Assembly: GCA_963774895.1 (NCBI GenBank)
Contig: CAVZGN010000004.1
Span: forward strand, 1-64,000
Source of the DNA: REEB76 sp963774895
Lineage (GTDB): Bacteria > Pseudomonadota > Gammaproteobacteria > Natronospirales > REEB76
Direction of reading: 5' to 3'
DNA: 64,000 nucleotides
In this document: piece after piece, positions 8,935 through 17,734 of the stretch
How the letters are laid out: each line of letters opens with the position of its first letter
Numbering within the stretch: the stretch's first letter is position 1
The notes under the pieces: generated by a model
Told to the model about the DNA's origin: nothing
What the model saw: the letters and a program-made list of their open reading frames with translations, nothing else
The model's database searches: none
Position numbers and translations under genes: made by a program

Positions 8935-9849
8935 GTGTTTACTCCGCGCCGCCTGCAACGCTCCCCCCGGCTATTCTCCAGTAATCCAGCCGGTGCATTG
9001 CGCACCTTGCTGCTGATCGCGGTATGCATTGCCCTGATGTTCTATGACCACCAGCGCGGTCATTTGCAGAAAATCCATGCGGCACTATCCATGTTGGTAT
9101 ATCCGGTACAAGCGGCAGTGGATGCTCCTTATGCCTTGGCCGGCTGGGCGGCTGATAAAATCGCTATGCATAACTCGCTGGTAAGGGAGAACACCCGTCT
9201 CAAACAGGAACTGATCTTGGATGCAGTGCAGTTGCAGCAAACGGCTGCATTGGAGCAGGAAAACGCCCGCTTGCGCGAACTCATGCAGGCCGGTAACAGA
9301 CTCAGCGGCCATGTGGTAATGGCTGCCTTACTGGCGGTAGATATGGATCCATTCCGGCATGTGATCGTGATCGATAAAGGTACCAACGCGGGTGTGTTCG
9401 AAGGACAAACCCTGCTGGACGCCCACGGCATCATCGGTCAGGTAATCCAAGCAGATCCGTTTTCGTCCACGGTCGCTCTCATCACTGATCCAAGTCAGGC
9501 AATCCAGGTCGAGCTTAACCGCACCGGCCTGCGCACCCTCGCCATCGGTGGCGCCGATGTTGAGAATCTGTCATTGCCGTATATCGCAAATAACGCCGAT
9601 ATAAAACCGGGTGATCTGCTGGTGAGTTCCGGTCTCGCGGGCCGCTACCCGCCCGGTTACCCTGTCGCGGTCGTCACTCAAGTACGCCGGGATCCCGCGG
9701 AGCCTTTTGCGAGCGTGAGCGCACACGCGGTGGCCGATCTGAATCACGGGCATGTGGTATTGCTGTATTTTCCCGCACAGGCTCCGCTACCGGTGCCGAA
9801 ACCGGAAGTACGTGGCACGAAAAAGATACCCGGGAAGAAGCCACGATGA
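8935..9849 (+). CDS. mreC: Rod shape-determining protein MreC
   Basis: Bitopic inner-membrane protein whose periplasmic part links MreB filaments to PBP2. 304 residues from a GTG start. The order is a short cytoplasmic tail, one membrane helix (LRTLLLIAVCIALMFY, residues about 23-40), a coiled coil (NSLVRENTRLKQEL to ENARLRELMQ, about 80-120), then two beta-barrel subdomains containing HVIVIDKGTNAGVFEGQ and IKPGDLLVSSGLAGRYPPGYPVA. The C-terminal PVPKPEVRGTKK tail is proline- and basic-rich. The stop codon overlaps the mreD start (ATGA), which suggests translational coupling. Confidence 0.96.
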   Translation: MFTPRRLQRSPRLFSSNPAGALRTLLLIAVCIALMFYDHQRGHLQKIHAALSMLVYPVQAAVDAPYALAGWAADKIAMHNSLVRENTRLKQELILDAVQLQQTAALEQENARLRELMQAGNRLSGHVVMAALLAVDMDPFRHVIVIDKGTNAGVFEGQTLLDAHGIIGQVIQADPFSSTVALITDPSQAIQVELNRTGLRTLAIGGADVENLSLPYIANNADIKPGDLLVSSGLAGRYPPGYPVAVVTQVRRDPAEPFASVSAHAVADLNHGHVVLLYFPAQAPLPVPKPEVRGTKKIPGKKPR

Positions 9850-10337
9850 GCAATACGATCCAGCGACGCGCCAATTGGCTCATCGTGGCCACCTACCTGG
9901 CAGTCTTGCTGCTCAGCATCTGGCCATTGCCGGACTGGGCGGAACCGTTCCGTCCTGCCTGGTTGCTGTTGACCACGGTGTATTGGTGCCTGTTCCTGCC
10001 ACACCGGGTAGGCTTGCTGGTCACATTCCTGGCCGGCATTTTGTTGGATGCGCTTACCGGCAGCCTGCTGGGCGAACATGCGCTGGCTTTGCTGCTGGTG
10101 GCCTGGTTCACCCTCAAGCTGCATCTTCAGATCCGTGTATATCCCTGGTGGCAGCAGACGCTGACGGTACTGGGGCTGATGCTGCTCTACACCTTTGTAC
10201 TTTTCTGGGTTGACGGCATGCTTGGCTATACCCAAGGTACGCTGTTGCGCTGGATGCCAGTATTGATCACGACGCTCCTGTGGCCCTGGGTGATGCAGCT
10301 TCTGAACCTCTTGCAACAGCGCTATCAGGTGAGCTGA
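9846..10337 (+). CDS. mreD: Rod shape-determining protein MreD
   Basis: Polytopic inner-membrane protein of the elongasome that modulates the MreC-PBP2 interaction. 163 residues with about five hydrophobic segments: near 10-27, 38-52, 55-72, 75-92, 101-120 and 133-155. Conserved MreD features include WLIVATYLAVLLLSIWPLP near the start, FRPAWLLLTTVYWCL, GLLVTFLAGILLDALTGSLLGEHAL in the middle and WPWVMQLLNLL at the end. The gene starts inside the last codons of mreC and ends 29 bases before mrdA. Sequence conservation in this family is weak, so position supports the call as much as sequence does. Confidence 0.94.
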   Translation: MSNTIQRRANWLIVATYLAVLLLSIWPLPDWAEPFRPAWLLLTTVYWCLFLPHRVGLLVTFLAGILLDALTGSLLGEHALALLLVAWFTLKLHLQIRVYPWWQQTLTVLGLMLLYTFVLFWVDGMLGYTQGTLLRWMPVLITTLLWPWVMQLLNLLQQRYQVS

Positions 10338-10366
10338 TGCTCGCCAGACATATATATCTGTAATCC

Positions 10367-12241
10367 ATGGCGCGCACCCGCATCCGTAACGAATGGTTGG
10401 AACGTCACCAGTTTGCGACCCGCATCGTCATCGTCGCCGTCATCGGGCTCACGTTATTGCTGGCAGTGGCTATCCGACTTTTCTATCTGCAGATCATCAA
10501 CCATTCTTATTACGCGACCTTGGCGGAAGGCAACCGCCTGCGGACCGAACAGGTGACGCCACCTCGCGGATTGATCTACGACCGTAACGGGGTGCTACTG
10601 GCTGAGAATCGTCCTAGTTACGAACTGGATATCATTCCGGAACAAGTAATGGACCTGCAGGCCACTATCGCGGCGCTGGGCAAGGTTGTGGATATCCGTC
10701 CCCAGGACCTGAAGCAGTTCAACGACCTGCTGAAAACCAAGAAACCTTTTCAACCGCTGCCAATACGTACCAATCTATCCGATACCGAGGTAGCAAACTT
10801 CGCCGTGGATCGCCAGAATTTTCCGGGTGTGGATATCCGCGCCACGCTGGCACGTTACTACCCATTGGGATCGGTGACTGCACATGTGCTGGGTTACACC
10901 GGCATCATCAGCCCTGATGAACTCGCCAGCCTGGATCCGGAGCAGTACAACAATACCTCGCAGGTGGGCAAGGTCGGCATCGAAGGATCTTATGAGAGCC
11001 TGCTACACGGGTCCGTCGGCAGCCGTCAGGTGGAAACTGATGCCCAGGGCCGCGTAGTGCGGCAAGTTGCTTACACTCCGCCGGTTCCGGGCAGCAATCT
11101 GTACTTGAGCATCGATGTGCGCCTGCAGGAAGCTGCGGAACAAGCCCTCGGCGATTATAACGGCGCAGTGGTGGCCATCGATCCGCGCAACGGTGAACTC
11201 CTGGCACTGGTGAGCAAGCCTTCCTTCGATCCCAATCAGTTTGTGGGCGGTATCAGCCCCAGCGATTTCACCAAGCTCAACGATAGCCCCGATCAGCCAT
11301 TGTTCAACCGGGCTCTGCGCGGCCAATATCCCCCCGGCTCCACTATCAAGCCGTTCCTGGCACTCGCGGCGCTCGACTACGGTGTGATTAATCCATTCAA
11401 GAACTTGATGTGTCCCGGTTACTTCTATCTTCCCAGCAATCCGAATCCGTACCGCGACTGGAAACGCGGTGGTCACGGAGAAATCGACTTGCCGGGCGCC
11501 ATCACTCAATCTTGCGATGTGTATTTCTATACCGTATCGCTCAAGCTTGGCATCGACCGCATACATGACTATCTGACCACGCAGCTCGGTTTCGGTGAGC
11601 CGACCGGTATCGACCTCATGGGTGAACGTGTTGGCATAGTGCCCTCGCCGGAGTGGAAACGCAAGAATCTGCATACGCCCTGGTATCTGGGCGATCTAGT
11701 CATCGTTGGTATCGGCCAGGGTTATCTGCTGGTGACGCCACTGCAATTGGCCGACGGCGTAGCTGCGATTGCCATGCACGGCCAGCGCTTCGTCCCGCAT
11801 CTTCTGCATGCCATCGGTGATCCGCTTTCCAACACCATCAGCGAGACCACACCGCGGGCCTTGCCTCCGGTTCAGGAAACGTATCCGAACGCCTGGAAAA
11901 TCGTGGTCGAGGCCATGAAGAACGTGGTGGCAAGCTGGCAGGGCACCGCCCACACCATCAGCGTGGGCGCTCGCTATACTATCGGCGGCAAGACCGGCAC
12001 CGCCCAGGTGCGCCGCAAACGCCTGGGTATCTTTGGCGAAGAAGATGAATCTGATATCCCCAGGCAGTTGCGTGACAATGCGCTGTTCATAGCTTTCGCC
12101 CCCGTGGACGAGCCGCGCATTGCGGTAGCGGTGTTGGCGGAACACGGTGGTGGCGGCGCATCCACCGCCGCGCCCATAGCGCGCAAGGTGATGGATGCCT
12201 ATCTTCTACAGGAAGAAGCTGGTAAATCGGGAACGCAATGA
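10367..12241 (+). CDS. mrdA: Penicillin-binding protein 2, elongation transpeptidase
   Basis: Class B PBP that crosslinks lateral-wall peptidoglycan together with RodA. 624 residues, normal length. A single N-terminal membrane anchor (IVIVAVIGLTLLLAVAIRLFYLQI) is followed by the PBP dimerisation domain (LRTEQVTPPRGLIYDRNGVLLAENRPSYELD) and the transpeptidase domain. Active-site motifs are SxxK in PPGSTIKPFLAL, SxD/N as SCDVYFY and KTGT in IGGKTGTAQV. The linker GKVGIEGSYESLLHG is typical of PBP2. The gene overlaps rodA by four bases (ATGA), giving the usual mrdAB pair. The protein acts in the periplasm, anchored to the inner membrane. Confidence 0.98.
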   Translation: MARTRIRNEWLERHQFATRIVIVAVIGLTLLLAVAIRLFYLQIINHSYYATLAEGNRLRTEQVTPPRGLIYDRNGVLLAENRPSYELDIIPEQVMDLQATIAALGKVVDIRPQDLKQFNDLLKTKKPFQPLPIRTNLSDTEVANFAVDRQNFPGVDIRATLARYYPLGSVTAHVLGYTGIISPDELASLDPEQYNNTSQVGKVGIEGSYESLLHGSVGSRQVETDAQGRVVRQVAYTPPVPGSNLYLSIDVRLQEAAEQALGDYNGAVVAIDPRNGELLALVSKPSFDPNQFVGGISPSDFTKLNDSPDQPLFNRALRGQYPPGSTIKPFLALAALDYGVINPFKNLMCPGYFYLPSNPNPYRDWKRGGHGEIDLPGAITQSCDVYFYTVSLKLGIDRIHDYLTTQLGFGEPTGIDLMGERVGIVPSPEWKRKNLHTPWYLGDLVIVGIGQGYLLVTPLQLADGVAAIAMHGQRFVPHLLHAIGDPLSNTISETTPRALPPVQETYPNAWKIVVEAMKNVVASWQGTAHTISVGARYTIGGKTGTAQVRRKRLGIFGEEDESDIPRQLRDNALFIAFAPVDEPRIAVAVLAEHGGGGASTAAPIARKVMDAYLLQEEAGKSGTQ

Positions 12242-13374
12242 GTTTTAGCGACGTTGCATATTCCCCCGCGCGCGGTGATCTGACCATCGGCGAGCGGCTG
12301 TTGCGCCGCCTAAACCTGGATGGGCCGCTGTTGCTGGCGTTGCTGGTATTGGCGCTCATGGGGCTGGCGATACTCTATGGTGCCAGCAACCAGGATCCTG
12401 ACATGGTTTACCGGCAAGCCGGACGCCTGGCCTTATCCTTCATCGTACTGCTGGTTGTGGCGCAGATATCTCCGCAATTTCTGCGCCTGTGGTCGCCCTG
12501 GCTGTTCGCCATCGGCCTGGTGCTGTTGTTGTTCACACTGCATTCGGGTCATATCGGACGGGGTGCGCAACGCTGGTTAAGTCTCGGTTTCATGCGAATC
12601 CAGCCTTCGGAAATCATGAAGATCGCAGTACCCATGATGGTGGCATGGTATCTGCATGAAAAGCCTTTGCCGCCCAACTGGAAGCAACTGTTGCCGCTGG
12701 CCGCCATGATATTCATTCCGGTGCTGCTGGTGGCTATCGAACCCGATCTGGGCACGGCGCTGCTGATTCTCAGTGCCGGCGCTTTCGGTGTGTTTTTGGC
12801 AGGCCTGCGCTGGCGTGTAATCCTGCTCCTGGCTTTGGCATTAGCCATCATCACGCCGATCTTGTGGCACTTCATGCACGGCTACCAGCGCGAACGCGTG
12901 CTGATTTTCCTGAATCCACAGCGGGATCCGCTAGGCGCGGGCTACCACATCATCCAATCGCAGATCGCCATTGGTTCCGGAGGTCTTTTCGGCAAGGGCT
13001 GGCTGCACGGCAGCCAATCGCAACTAGATTTCCTGCCGGAAAGCTCCACCGACTTTATCTACGCAGTGCTTGGGGAACAGTTTGGCTTCATCGGCGTGAT
13101 AGTGCTACTGGCCTTGTATGGCTTCATCATCACACGCATGCTGTTCATCGCGCTGCGTGCCCAGGATACCTATTCACGGCTCTTGGGTGGAGCGCTGAGC
13201 ATGGCACTGTTCACCTATGTTTTCATCAACAGCGGCATGGTATCGGGCATCCTGCCGGTAGTGGGCGTGCCATTGCCGTTGGTAAGCTATGGCGGCAGTT
13301 CTCTAGTGACGCTGATGGCCGGCTTCGGTATGCTCATGAGCATCCATTCACACCGCAAGCTCGTGGCATCGTGA
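12238..13374 (+). CDS. rodA: Peptidoglycan glycosyltransferase RodA (SEDS family)
   Basis: Polymerises lipid II into glycan strands with PBP2 in the elongasome. 378 residues with about ten membrane helices. SEDS landmarks are present: RWLSLGFMRIQPSEIMKIAVPM, VAIEPDLGTALLI (with the catalytic-region aspartate), HGYQRERVLIFLNPQRDPLGAGYHIIQSQIAIGSGGLFGKGW, LDFLPESSTDFIYAVLGEQFGF, and VPLPLVSYGGSSLVTLMAGFGM at the end. It overlaps mrdA upstream. The stop TGA shares bases with the GTG start of mltB (GTGA), so the three genes are translationally linked. Confidence 0.98.
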   Translation: MSFSDVAYSPARGDLTIGERLLRRLNLDGPLLLALLVLALMGLAILYGASNQDPDMVYRQAGRLALSFIVLLVVAQISPQFLRLWSPWLFAIGLVLLLFTLHSGHIGRGAQRWLSLGFMRIQPSEIMKIAVPMMVAWYLHEKPLPPNWKQLLPLAAMIFIPVLLVAIEPDLGTALLILSAGAFGVFLAGLRWRVILLLALALAIITPILWHFMHGYQRERVLIFLNPQRDPLGAGYHIIQSQIAIGSGGLFGKGWLHGSQSQLDFLPESSTDFIYAVLGEQFGFIGVIVLLALYGFIITRMLFIALRAQDTYSRLLGGALSMALFTYVFINSGMVSGILPVVGVPLPLVSYGGSSLVTLMAGFGMLMSIHSHRKLVAS

Positions 13375-14435
13375 AGCTGACGGCACGTTTCCTGACTACA
13401 TTTGTATTTATCATCACCGGATGCTTGTCCGTTTCCTGCGCCCGCAACGTCAAACCTGTCATCGCCGGATCACGGGCTCAAGCTACGATGCCGGCACCAA
13501 CTAGTGTACGGGGTTATCTGCTTCGTCCAGAAGTGCAAGCATTCATAGATCGGTTGGTGCAACAGGATGGCTTCAACAGGCAATGGCTTGAGAACACTAT
13601 GGCGGCTGCCCAGAAAAACGCTGCAATTCTTGCAGCCATCGCCAAGCCCTACGAATCAAAACCCTGGTATCAATATAAACCACTGTTCGTGACCGACGCC
13701 CGCGCCAAGGCTGGAGTCGAATTCTGGGATTCCCATGCACAGGAGCTGACACAGGCACAACAGCGATATGGTGTGTCGGCCGCCATCATCGTAGCCATCC
13801 TTGGCGTGGAGAGCCATTACGGCCGCCAGAAAGGTGGTTATCCGGTGCTGGATGCACTCACTACCCTGGCCTTCGACTATCCACCACGCACCGCGTTTTT
13901 CCAGAACGAGCTGGAACAATACCTGCTGTTGTGTCGGGAGCAATCGTTCGATCCGGTATCTCTGACGGGTTCCTATGCCGGCGCCATGGGCGTACCGCAA
14001 TTCATGCCTGACAGTTATCGTCGCTACGCGGTCACGGCAGTTGACAGCGGGCACCCGGATATCTGGAACGACTGGGCGGATATCATCGATAGTGTGGCCA
14101 ACTATTTCCAGATCCACGGATGGCAACCGGGCGGCCTCGTAGCCCTGCCGGCGGCTCTGCCGGCAAAAATAATTCCACCTGAAACACTGACTCCAACAAC
14201 GATCGGCAGTCTGCGCCAGCAGGGCGTGATTGTGAGCGCCGGGCTCGCGGCAGACACGCCGGCGATCTTAGTGCCGCTGCAACTGGAAAATGACATCCAA
14301 TATTGGGTGGGCTTGGATAATTTCCGGGTCATTACCCAATATAACAAGAGTCCGCTGTATGCCATGGCGGTATCTGACCTGAGCGCGCGCATTGCAGAAA
14401 TGCGTGCCTTGGAAGGACATGATGCGCCACCCTGA
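13371..14435 (+). CDS. mltB: Membrane-bound lytic murein transglycosylase B
   Basis: Cleaves peptidoglycan glycan strands to give anhydromuropeptides. The frame is open much further upstream, but that part lies inside rodA and resembles nothing. The GTG at 13371 overlaps the rodA stop and begins a lipoprotein signal (FLTTFVFIITGC), giving 354 residues. The cysteine of ITGC, or less likely SVSC four residues later, would be lipidated. The family core is visible: VQAFIDRLVQQDGF, WYQYKPLFV, the catalytic glutamate in ILGVESHYGR, LTTLAFDYPPRTAFFQNELEQYL, GSYAGAMGVPQFMPDSYRRYAV and WADIIDSVANYFQIHGW. The product should sit on the periplasmic face of the outer membrane. It overlaps rlpA by 14 bases. 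Confidence 0.95.
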   Translation: MKLTARFLTTFVFIITGCLSVSCARNVKPVIAGSRAQATMPAPTSVRGYLLRPEVQAFIDRLVQQDGFNRQWLENTMAAAQKNAAILAAIAKPYESKPWYQYKPLFVTDARAKAGVEFWDSHAQELTQAQQRYGVSAAIIVAILGVESHYGRQKGGYPVLDALTTLAFDYPPRTAFFQNELEQYLLLCREQSFDPVSLTGSYAGAMGVPQFMPDSYRRYAVTAVDSGHPDIWNDWADIIDSVANYFQIHGWQPGGLVALPAALPAKIIPPETLTPTTIGSLRQQGVIVSAGLAADTPAILVPLQLENDIQYWVGLDNFRVITQYNKSPLYAMAVSDLSARIAEMRALEGHDAPP

Positions 14436-15264
14436 TCTAAAGCTTGTATCGGCGATGGCCGCGCTGACTTGCTTAATGGCGTCCTGCGCGCAGTTTCCGA
14501 CACAGGATCACGGTCCGGTCAGCTCAGTCGATGTGTCACAGGTTCCAAATGCCGTACCGCGCTATGAACCCAAAAGCATTTACGGCAATCCTTCTGCATA
14601 TACAGTGAACGGCGAAACCTATCGCGTATTGCCGAATTGCACGGATTATCACGAGCGCGGTATCGCCTCCTGGTATGGCACCAAATTCCACGGCGGTCGC
14701 ACCTCCGATGGCGAGACCTACGACATGTATACCATGACCGCCGCCAGCAAAGAGCTGCCGCTGCCCTGCTACGTGCGCGTCATTAACCTGGAGAACGGCA
14801 AGAGCGTGATCGTGAAAGTGAACGATCGAGGGCCGTTCGTGGAGAACCGTATCATCGATCTGTCGTATGCGGCTGCTGCCCGCATCGGCATGCTGGGAAC
14901 CGGCACAGCACTGGTGGATGTCTCCGCCGTGACGCCCGGTGAACCGCTACCAACCACTGGAGCGGGCAGCAATGTCCCGGTGCCGAGCGGTTATCCACCG
15001 GTGTACGCTGCCAGCGGTACTATCAACAAACCGCAAATCTTTGTACAGGTAGGCGCCTTCGCCAACAACAGTAATGCCGAGCGTGTGCTGCAACGTTTGC
15101 AGGCCGTGGCTGTCAAACCGGTGTTTATAATCAGCGAATTACAGCAAGGCATCACCTTCTATAAGGTGCGTATTGGTCCACTCCAAGATGTTACCCAGGT
15201 GGACGCCCTCACCGGACAATTACGCTCGTTAGGCTTTCCGGATGCCCAAGTGGTGATTCCTTAA
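14422..15264 (+). CDS. rlpA: Septal ring lytic transglycosylase / rare lipoprotein A
   Basis: Outer-membrane lipoprotein; in Pseudomonas RlpA is a transglycosylase acting on stem-less (denuded) glycan at the septum. 280 residues from the second of two adjacent ATGs, which leaves a 5-base gap after GGAAGG. The lipobox LMASC puts the lipidated cysteine at residue 22. The double-psi beta-barrel domain (GIASWYGTKFHGGRTSDGE, VRVINLENGKSVIVKVNDRGPF, RIIDLSYAAAARIGM) is followed by a variable Pro/Gly-rich linker and a C-terminal SPOR domain (IFVQVGAFANNSNAERVLQRL to LGFPDAQVVI) that targets septal murein. The start lies inside mltB. Confidence 0.96.
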   Translation: MRHPDLKLVSAMAALTCLMASCAQFPTQDHGPVSSVDVSQVPNAVPRYEPKSIYGNPSAYTVNGETYRVLPNCTDYHERGIASWYGTKFHGGRTSDGETYDMYTMTAASKELPLPCYVRVINLENGKSVIVKVNDRGPFVENRIIDLSYAAAARIGMLGTGTALVDVSAVTPGEPLPTTGAGSNVPVPSGYPPVYAASGTINKPQIFVQVGAFANNSNAERVLQRLQAVAVKPVFIISELQQGITFYKVRIGPLQDVTQVDALTGQLRSLGFPDAQVVIP

Positions 15265-15365
15265 GTTAGGCGATGCTTTTCCGTGCTGAGTCGCGTTAAA
15301 ATCGAATCCGCAGCCGGATCAATGTCCGTGTTTTCATCAGCCCAGTTCATCCCCGAGGTGCTCTC

Positions 15366-16520
15366 TTGAGAAGCCAGCGTTATATTACCCATGCACTCAG
15401 CCTGCTTGCGCTTGGTATAAGCTTCACCGCCCAGGCAATCCCCATACCATCTCCGCCTCAGCTTAATGCCAAGAGCTATGTCCTCATGGATGCCAACAGC
15501 GGTCAAGTTATTGCCGCCAGCAGTCCGGATATGCATAACGAGCCGGCGAGCCTGACCAAGTTGATGACCACGTACGTAGTGTTCCACGCCCTTAAGGACA
15601 ACGTCATCCAGATGGACGAACCGATAATTATAAGCGCCAAGGCCTGGCGCATGGGCGGTTCGCGCATGTTCGCGAACGTGGGCAGCCAGGTGAGCGTGGA
15701 GAACTTGCTGCAGGGTTTGATCGTGCAATCCGGTAATGACGCGGCCGTGGCACTGGCGGAAGAAGTTGGTGGTACGGAAGATACCTTTACGGAACTCATG
15801 AATCAGTATGCTCAAAAGCTCGGTCTGAAAAACACCCATTACGTGGATGCTTCAGGCCTTACCAGCGATCCCGCACACTACGTATCGGCGCTGGATCTGG
15901 CCATCCTTTCACGCGCCATCATTACCGAGTTTCCAGACTATTACCGGCAGTTCTTTGCCGAGAAACAATTCACCTGGAACAAGATCACTCAGCCGAACCG
16001 CGTGTCGCTGTTATTCACCGATCCAAGCGTGGATGGACTCAAGACCGGCTATACCGAAAAAGCGGGTTATTGCATGGTGGTGTCCGCCTTGCGCAACGGC
16101 ATGCGACTGATCGCCGCGGTGATGGGCACGCCCTCGGAAAAGGCCCGTGCCATCGACGACGAGGCACTCCTCAACTATGGTTTCAATTTCTATGAAAGCC
16201 ATAAGTTATATGCGGCCGGTACCACCATTGCCACCGTCAGGGCCTGGAAAGGCGCGGTTGGTACTGTACCGGTTGGCGTCACTCAAGATGTATACGTGAC
16301 AATCCCCAAAGGCAGTTATCCGCAGCTCACCGCCTCCCAACAAACACTCTCGGGGCTGATTGCTCCAATAGCGGCAGGTACTGCTGCAGGTTCGGTGAGC
16401 GTGTCCTACGACGGTAAGACTTTGATCGACACGCCGCTATATACCCTGCAGGCGGTGCCCGAAGGCAATGTCTTCCGGCGCATGATCGACAGCGTGCATT
16501 TGTGGTTTGTCAAAAAGTAG
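15366..16520 (+). CDS. dacA: D-alanyl-D-alanine carboxypeptidase, PBP5/6 type
   Basis: Trims the terminal D-alanine from pentapeptide stems in the periplasm. 384 residues from a TTG start preceded by a GAGG ribosome site; no in-frame ATG fits the signal peptide. The signal peptide ends near TAQA at residue 24. Active-site motifs are SxxK as SLTK (Ser62, Lys65), SxN as SGN (122-124) and KTG (226-228). The C-terminal PBP5-like beta domain and the amphipathic anchor helix (FRRMIDSVHLWFVKK) complete the protein. It follows rlpA after a 101-base gap that may hold its own promoter. It is one base away from the D-amino acid aminotransferase gene, which uses D-alanine, the product released by this enzyme. 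Confidence 0.97.
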   Translation: MRSQRYITHALSLLALGISFTAQAIPIPSPPQLNAKSYVLMDANSGQVIAASSPDMHNEPASLTKLMTTYVVFHALKDNVIQMDEPIIISAKAWRMGGSRMFANVGSQVSVENLLQGLIVQSGNDAAVALAEEVGGTEDTFTELMNQYAQKLGLKNTHYVDASGLTSDPAHYVSALDLAILSRAIITEFPDYYRQFFAEKQFTWNKITQPNRVSLLFTDPSVDGLKTGYTEKAGYCMVVSALRNGMRLIAAVMGTPSEKARAIDDEALLNYGFNFYESHKLYAAGTTIATVRAWKGAVGTVPVGVTQDVYVTIPKGSYPQLTASQQTLSGLIAPIAAGTAAGSVSVSYDGKTLIDTPLYTLQAVPEGNVFRRMIDSVHLWFVKK

Positions 16521-16521
16521 C

Positions 16522-17388
16522 ATGGCCACCCCACTCCCCAACGCTTATTTCAACGGTGCATTCCTGCCGTTGAGCGAAGTGCATATCTCGCCATTGGACC
16601 GGGGGTTTCTGTTTGGAGATGGCGTGTATGAAGTGATTCCGGTCTACGCTGGCAAACTGTTCTATCTGGATGCGCATCTTAAGCGACTGCAGTACAGCCT
16701 GGATGGTATCCGACTCCTGAATCCATACACCAGTGCGCGCTGGACCATGCTACTCACTGACTTGGTGGCTATGAACGGCGGCGGCAACCAGGCACTCTAT
16801 CTGCAAGTGACGCGAGGAGCCGACAGCGGTCGTGATCACTGTTTCCCCGTAAAAATTTCGCCCACTGTGTTTGCCATGTGTGCGCCACTCACGGAGCCCC
16901 CTAGTTCGCTTCTCGACAACGGCGCCAAAGCTGTAACCCTGGAGGATATCCGTTGGCAGCGCTGCGATATCAAGTGCGTGTCGCTACTGGGCAATATTTT
17001 GCTGCGCCAGACCGCCATGGATCAGGATTGTAACGAGGCGGTGCTGATACGTGATGGCCATGCCACTGAAGGCACCGCCAGCAGTATTTTTATCGTGCAA
17101 AATCAAGTGATAATCACCCCGCCTAAAGGTGCAGAACTGCTGCCCAGCATCACACGCGACGTAGTGATCAAATTAGCGGTGCAGCATAGAATGGCATGCC
17201 AGGAAGCCCGCATTCCCGTGGCGCAACTACAGAGCGCACAGGAGATCTGGTTCGCGAGTTCCACGCGCGAAGTGTACCCGGTGACTGAATTGGATGGCCA
17301 CAAGGTCGGCGATGGCCGGCCCGGCGATTACTGGCGAAAAATGCATACTCTGTTCCAGCGCCACAAGGCGGAACTAACAGGAATCTGA
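16522..17388 (+). CDS. dat: D-amino acid aminotransferase (class IV PLP)
   Basis: Fold-type IV PLP aminotransferase that interconverts D-alanine and D-glutamate with their keto acids. 288 residues from the ATG at 16522; a TTG five codons upstream falls inside dacA and is unlikely. Family features: YFNGAFLPLSEVHISPLDRGFLFGDGVYEVI at the start, LQVTRGAD, the PLP lysine in DIKCVSLLGNILLRQTA (in class IV the lysine of the IK-S-x-N motif), EAVLIRDGHATEGTASSIFIV, and EIWFASSTREVYPVTELDG. Branched-chain aminotransferase and aminodeoxychorismate lyase share this fold, but SPLDRGFLFGDGVYE with the dacA and lipB neighbours favours Dat. It may recycle D-alanine released by PBP5. Confidence 0.9.
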   Translation: MATPLPNAYFNGAFLPLSEVHISPLDRGFLFGDGVYEVIPVYAGKLFYLDAHLKRLQYSLDGIRLLNPYTSARWTMLLTDLVAMNGGGNQALYLQVTRGADSGRDHCFPVKISPTVFAMCAPLTEPPSSLLDNGAKAVTLEDIRWQRCDIKCVSLLGNILLRQTAMDQDCNEAVLIRDGHATEGTASSIFIVQNQVIITPPKGAELLPSITRDVVIKLAVQHRMACQEARIPVAQLQSAQEIWFASSTREVYPVTELDGHKVGDGRPGDYWRKMHTLFQRHKAELTGI

Positions 17389-17431
17389 TGTACCTGTATC
17401 TACATAACCTCCCTTATTGTCTGATTCTGTC

Positions 17432-17734
17432 ATGAAGCCCCCTTCTGCAGCACCCGGGTCGGTCCAAACACTCAAAACAACTTCAGCATTGACCTTTCCC
17501 ACGGCTTTCCCCATCAAGGTCATGGGCAGAGACACGCCGGAATTCCACCGGACGGTAGCGGCGGTGTTTTCCCGGCATGCGGCCCCATGGGAAACGTTGC
17601 CCGTAAGCCGCCAACCCAGCAGCGAGGGGAATTTTATTTCACTGACCGTAACCATCGTTGCCGAGAGCCGCGCTCAGCTGGATGCGCTCTACACCGATCT
17701 TTCCGGCAGCGAACACGTGCTTGTGACATTGTGA
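17432..17734 (+). CDS. ybeD: DUF493 family protein YbeD
   Basis: Small ferredoxin-like-fold protein of unknown biochemical role, found next to lipB in many gammaproteobacteria and thought to be regulatory because its fold resembles ACT domains. 100 residues from the ATG at 17432; a TTG five codons upstream is an alternative. Conserved parts are LTFPTAFPIKVMGRDTPEF near the start and SSEGNFISLTVTIVAESRAQLDALYTDLSGSEHVLVTL at the end. The N-terminal 25 residues are Ser/Thr/Pro-rich and longer than in E. coli YbeD. The stop overlaps the GTG start of lipB (GTGA). Confidence 0.9.
   Translation: MKPPSAAPGSVQTLKTTSALTFPTAFPIKVMGRDTPEFHRTVAAVFSRHAAPWETLPVSRQPSSEGNFISLTVTIVAESRAQLDALYTDLSGSEHVLVTL

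Noticed and set aside
12864..13370. Long N-terminal extension of the MltB frame
   Set aside because: It lies wholly within rodA in another frame, resembles nothing, and the GTG at 13371 starts a proper lipoprotein signal.
17587..17730. Upstream extension of the LipB frame
   Set aside because: It overlaps ybeD in a different frame; the GTG overlapping the ybeD stop gives the family length.
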